A DNA stretch of 64,000 bases, taken from contig NZ_CP047027.1 in NCBI RefSeq assembly GCF_009797025.1, positions 434,001-498,000 of the forward strand. Direction: 5' to 3'. Below the pieces are notes generated by a model. The model did no database searches and was not told the DNA's origin. It worked only from the letters and a program-made list of their open reading frames with translations. Of the stretch, positions 60,462-64,000 are shown in pieces; within the stretch, counting starts at the first letter, position 1; every line of letters starts with the position of its first letter. A program made the position numbers and the translations under genes. Origin of the DNA: Cellulophaga sp. L1A9. GTDB taxonomy: Bacteria; Bacteroidota; Bacteroidia; Flavobacteriales; Flavobacteriaceae.

Positions 60462-60848
60462 ATGCCAAATCGAAATTTGAATACGTTACCAGTTTATAGA
60501 AAAGCCTTAGACTTATGCTCTATAAGCAGAGAGATTGTATCTTACATCACTTACAATAAGGATTTGTTGCATTTGTACAAATCTCAAAGCCACAGAGATA
60601 TCATTGCAGATTCTTTATTAACAGATACTATTTTAATTCCTCAAAAAATTGAACTAGCTGAACGCTCTGAATCTTACTTAATTAGAGTATCAACAATACA
60701 TCATATCAATATCATCAGTAAAAACATTCTATCTTATTGTAGAGGTTTAGAAATGGATGGTTTGAAAGAAAAAGAATATTTAAATCTTTTACGCGAAGAA
60801 CTAAAAATCTTTAGAAAAACATACAGAATATGGAAACGCTCTTTATAA
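60462..60848 (+). CDS. Small helical protein of unknown function
   Basis: 128 residues from the ATG at 60462; a TTG three codons earlier is less likely. Sequence is mostly amphipathic helix: LPVYRKALDLCSISREIVSY, LHLYKSQSHRDIIADSLLTD, PQKIELAERSESYLIRVSTI and LLREELKIFRKTYRIWKRSL. It recalls four-helix-bundle proteins of the S23/bAvd type, without firm family match. Divergent from the Lrp gene. Confidence 0.5.
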   Translation: MPNRNLNTLPVYRKALDLCSISREIVSYITYNKDLLHLYKSQSHRDIIADSLLTDTILIPQKIELAERSESYLIRVSTIHHINIISKNILSYCRGLEMDGLKEKEYLNLLREELKIFRKTYRIWKRSL

Positions 60849-60864
60849 AAGAGCGTTTTTTTTA
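60833..60864 (+). terminator. Terminator of the 60462 gene
   Basis: 11-bp stem AAACGCTCTTT (60834-60844) with AAAGAGCGTTT (60848-60858), 3-nt loop, eight or more T. The hairpin overlaps the stop codon (60846-60848). Confidence 0.9.
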
Positions 60865-60885
60865 TTCCTAGATTTAATTTATCCT

Positions 60886-63800
60886 TTACATATTTCTTCG
60901 GTATTGCCCTCCTACTTTAAATAGCGCATTAGTAATCTGACCCAAAGAACTTACCTTTGAAATCTCCATAAGCTTCTCGAATATATTTTCATTATTCATT
61001 GCTGCTTGTTGAATTTCACTCAGTGCCAGTTTGGATTCTTCTTTATTCATTTCTTTCAGATTTTCCAAAGTCACAATCTGAGCTTTTTTCTCTTCATCTG
61101 TCGCACGGATTACTTCCGCAGGCAGTACTGTTGGTGATCCTTTTGAACTTAAAAATGTATTGACTCCAATAATAGGAAATTTGCCATTGTGCTTTAATGT
61201 CTCATAATACAAGCTTTCTTCTTGTATTTTAGAACGTTGATACATGGTTTCCATAGCACCTAATACTCCCCCACGTTCTGTAATCCTATCAAATTCTATT
61301 AAAACTGCCTCTTCTACTAAATCCGTTAGTTCTTCAATAATAAAAGAGCCTTGTAACGGATTTTCATTTTTAGCTAAACCTAACTCCTTATTAATAATTA
61401 ACTGAATTGCCATTGCTCTACGAACAGACTCTTCTGTAGGCGTAGTAATAGCCTCATCATAAGCATTGGTATGCAATGAATTGCAATTGTCATAAATTGC
61501 ATATAACGCCTGAAGCGTTGTACGGATATCATTAAAATCTATTTCTTGCGCGTGCAAACTACGGCCAGAAGTCTGTATATGATATTTTAACATTTGAGCT
61601 CTTGGCCCTGCTCCATATTTATGTTTTAATGCTTTTGCCCAAATTTTACGTGCTACACGCCCAATTACAGCATATTCTGGATCTATTCCGTTTGAAAAGA
61701 AGAACGATAAATTAGGTCCGAAGGCATTAATATCCATTCCCCTACTTAAATAATACTCTACATAAGTAAACCCATTTGATAAGGTAAATGCTAATTGTGT
61801 AATAGGATTTGCCCCAGCTTCTGCAATATGGTATCCAGATATAGAAACTGAATAAAAATTACGCACTTGATTCTGAATAAAGTACTCTTGCACATCTCCC
61901 ATTAATCGCAATGCAAATTCAGTAGAAAAAATACACGTATTTTGTGCTTGATCTTCTTTTAGAATATCTGCCTGCACCGTACCTCTAACTTCATGTAAGG
62001 TGTTAACCTTTATTGTAGTATATACATCTAAAGGCAAAACTTGATCTCCAGTAACTCCTAAAAGCATTAAACCTAAACCGTTATTACCTTCTGGTAGGGC
62101 GCCATTGTACTTAGGTTTTTTATCTTCCCTACCTTTAAATAGTGCTGCTATTTTAGCAGCAACCTCTTTTTCTAAGTTATGTTCTTTTATATATTTCTCA
62201 CAATTTTGATCAATTGCCGCATTTAAGAAAAAGCCCAATAACATAGGTGCCGGACCATTAATGGTCATACTCACAGAAGTCATAGCATTAGATAAATCGA
62301 AACCTGAATACAGTTTTTTAGCATCGTCTAAACAACAAACAGAAACTCCTGCATTTCCTATTTTACCATAAATATCTGGCCTAATATCTGGGTCGTTGCC
62401 GTATAAGGTTACCGAATCAAAGGCCGTAGAAAGTCTTTTTGCAGGCAAGCCTAAACTTACATAATGAAAACGGCGGTTGGTACGCTCTGGCCCACCTTCA
62501 CCCGCAAACATTCTAGTAGGATCTTCTCCTGTACGTTTAAACGGATACAAACCAGCGGTATATGGGAATTCTCCTGGTACGTTTTCCTGAATCATCCAAC
62601 GCAGCAAATCGCCCCATGCTTTATATTTAGGGAGTGCTACTTTCGGAATTTGAGTCTGAGAAAGAGATGTTGTATGTGTGTCTAATTTCAATTCTTTGTC
62701 ACGCACTTTAAACGTGTAAATAGGATCTTTATACTTCTGTACTTTTTCCTCCCAGTTAAGAATAGCCTCCCAATGATAGGGATCTAAATCTAACTTTATA
62801 CGATCAAATTCTTTGATTAATAAGTTTAGAAATGTTTTATGCTCTTCTAATATGCCAACCGCTGCAATCGCATCTTCATCCAATCCATTTTTTGAAAGGT
62901 ACAACTGCTCAGGTGCACTAGGCTTCACATTTAAAATGGACAAGATAGCTTGAAACACACCATAAAGTCGCTGTGCAACTTGTACTTGCCCAATTCCTTT
63001 ATCGTCATAGCTTCTATTATTCTCTGCAATTTCAGAGAGGTATCTTATGCGCGAAGGAGGAATCACAAAAGCGTGTGCTTTATCATCCGTATTAAATTTT
63101 AAAGAAGATTTTAAATTGGCCTTTGCCTTTTCTACTAATTTATCCATTAAGGTGCGGTACAATCTATTGGTACCTGGATCATTAAATTGACTCGCCATAG
63201 TTCCGAAAATTGGCAAATCGCTTTGGTCCATATCCCAAAGGTTATGGTTGCGCATGTATTGTTTTTTAACATCACGCAAAGCATCCAGAGAACCTCTTTT
63301 ATCAAATTTATTTATAGCTACAACATCAGCAAAATCAAGCATATCAATCTTCTCCAATTGTGTAGCAGCACCAAACTCTGGAGTCATTACGTACAATGAA
63401 ACATCTGAATGTTGAATAATTTCCGTGTCTGACTGACCAATTCCTGAGGTTTCTAATACTATTAAATCAAATTCAGCTGCTTTTAATACTTGAACTGCCT
63501 CCTCTACATATTTTGACAATGCCAAGTTAGACTGCCTTGTGGCTAAAGAACGCATGTAAACACGATTATTATTTATCGCATTCATACGTATACGATCCCC
63601 CAATAAAGCACCTCCTGTTTTTCTTTTAGAAGGATCTACAGAAATTAATCCGATTCTTTTTTCTGGAAAATCTGCCAAAAACCTACGCACCAACTCATCT
63701 ACTAAACTAGATTTACCAGAACCACCAGTACCTGTAATTCCTAACACAGGAATAGTATTAGGTACGGTAACAGCTCCAAAATGTTTCTGAAATTCATCAG

Positions 63801-64000
63801 GTCTATTTTCAGCCAAAGAAATTAGTCTGGAAATAGTATTAATATCTTTCGTCTTCAAAGCCTCAGTAACTGAAGTATTTTTAATTTTATTTAAATCCGG
63901 CACAGGAAAATCACTCCGTGCAACTAAATCATTGATCATTCCTTGCAAGCCCATTGTCCTACCATCATCTGGAGAATAAATACGAGCAATACCATACTCC
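60886..64000 (-). CDS. icmF: Fused isobutyryl-CoA mutase (IcmF); N-terminus cut by window edge
   Basis: The frame is open from the stop at 60886 to base 64000. Upstream of an internal Met it still reads [20 protein letters not shown], the end of the B12-binding domain, so the true start lies outside. Then the MeaI-type GTPase: Walker [59 protein letters not shown]. The mutase large domain follows: [20 protein letters not shown] then [11 protein letters not shown], and [60 protein letters not shown]. It interconverts isobutyryl-CoA and n-butyryl-CoA (or related acyl-CoAs) with adenosylcobalamin; the fused GTPase guards cofactor loading. Confidence 0.92.
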   Translation of the reverse strand, partial: EYGIARIYSPDDGRTMGLQGMINDLVARSDFPVPDLNKIKNTSVTEALKTKDINTISRLISLAENRPDEFQKHFGAVTVPNTIPVLGITGTGGSGKSSLVDELVRRFLADFPEKRIGLISVDPSKRKTGGALLGDRIRMNAINNNRVYMRSLATRQSNLALSKYVEEAVQVLKAAEFDLIVLETSGIGQSDTEIIQHSDVSLYVMTPEFGAATQLEKIDMLDFADVVAINKFDKRGSLDALRDVKKQYMRNHNLWDMDQSDLPIFGTMASQFNDPGTNRLYRTLMDKLVEKAKANLKSSLKFNTDDKAHAFVIPPSRIRYLSEIAENNRSYDDKGIGQVQVAQRLYGVFQAILSILNVKPSAPEQLYLSKNGLDEDAIAAVGILEEHKTFLNLLIKEFDRIKLDLDPYHWEAILNWEEKVQKYKDPIYTFKVRDKELKLDTHTTSLSQTQIPKVALPKYKAWGDLLRWMIQENVPGEFPYTAGLYPFKRTGEDPTRMFAGEGGPERTNRRFHYVSLGLPAKRLSTAFDSVTLYGNDPDIRPDIYGKIGNAGVSVCCLDDAKKLYSGFDLSNAMTSVSMTINGPAPMLLGFFLNAAIDQNCEKYIKEHNLEKEVAAKIAALFKGREDKKPKYNGALPEGNNGLGLMLLGVTGDQVLPLDVYTTIKVNTLHEVRGTVQADILKEDQAQNTCIFSTEFALRLMGDVQEYFIQNQVRNFYSVSISGYHIAEAGANPITQLAFTLSNGFTYVEYYLSRGMDINAFGPNLSFFFSNGIDPEYAVIGRVARKIWAKALKHKYGAGPRAQMLKYHIQTSGRSLHAQEIDFNDIRTTLQALYAIYDNCNSLHTNAYDEAITTPTEESVRRAMAIQLIINKELGLAKNENPLQGSFIIEELTDLVEEAVLIEFDRITERGGVLGAMETMYQRSKIQEESLYYETLKHNGKFPIIGVNTFLSSKGSPTVLPAEVIRATDEEKKAQIVTLENLKEMNKEESKLALSEIQQAAMNNENIFEKLMEISKVSSLGQITNALFKVGGQYRRNM

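Noticed and set aside
1..64000. tRNA/rRNA genes, CRISPR arrays, insertion sequences, prophage
   Set aside because: Scanned by eye in the intergenic regions; no cloverleaf, repeat-spacer pattern, transposase or phage gene was seen.

Overview
The window looks like chromosomal DNA of a Bacteroidetes bacterium, family Flavobacteriaceae. It is AT-rich. Many exported proteins are lipoproteins of the short flavobacterial type. Promoters fit the Bacteroidetes pattern TTG-N19-TAnnTTTG. Typical flavobacterial neighbourhoods are present: nusB-DUF1573-yajC, grpE-dnaJ, DUF3276, imelysin/DUF1111, a long NusB and a fused IcmF. The genus cannot be named from the sequence alone. No rRNA, tRNA, CRISPR array, insertion sequence or prophage was seen. 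Several genes start with TTG (the DUF1111 cytochrome, mnmD and the Lrp regulator).

Layout. 1-7461: small heat-shock protein (cut by the left edge), a DUF1456 protein, a secreted TonB-C-like protein, sucC, lysA, a secreted thioredoxin, a sulfurtransferase and guaB. 7687-17860: the most distinctive region, two convergent lipoprotein operons. The rightward arm is imelysin, di-heme DUF1111 cytochrome, imelysin. The leftward arm is DUF4856 lipoprotein, imelysin, vitamin-K-dependent-carboxylase-like HTTM membrane protein, TonB-dependent receptor. Both arms begin at promoters that carry the same 25-bp palindromic element just upstream of the -33 box. This strongly suggests one co-regulated metal (probably iron) acquisition locus. 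17899-24662: HMG-CoA-lyase-like enzyme, LysE exporter, Dabb protein, pyrD, a Spy-like secreted protein, pepT and yajC/DUF1573/nusB. 24837-32650: ABC exporter, DUF3276, a large secreted M14 peptidase, the plsC/BASS/csaA operon and a YfiT/DinB enzyme. 32760-39719: 1-Cys peroxiredoxin, cold-shock protein, two unannotated tiny membrane proteins, a cyclophilin-FKBP fusion, a frameshifted M13 peptidase, an M28 peptidase and PPK2.

39905-51744: a secreted unknown, a sigma-54 activator without a DNA-binding domain, MscS, a NatAB-type ABC transporter, dnaJ/grpE, a SDR-family epimerase, mnmD/DUF4920, ilvE, a MazG-like pyrophosphohydrolase, small membrane proteins and crcB. 52075-56796: two adjacent glnB-amt ammonium modules, the first followed by an outer-membrane barrel. 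56859-64000: DUF1684 lipoprotein, exported DJ-1/PfpI protein, an alpha/beta hydrolase with Asp at the nucleophile elbow, an Lrp regulator, a small helical protein and the fused mutase IcmF (cut by the right edge).

Best candidates for something undescribed: the two-armed imelysin/HTTM locus with its matched operators; the vitamin-K-carboxylase homologue inside it, with His113 and Lys171 kept; a family of three tiny single-pass membrane proteins sharing a TFF...N...SVN pattern; and a DnaJ that has lost exactly the cysteine motifs of one zinc centre.
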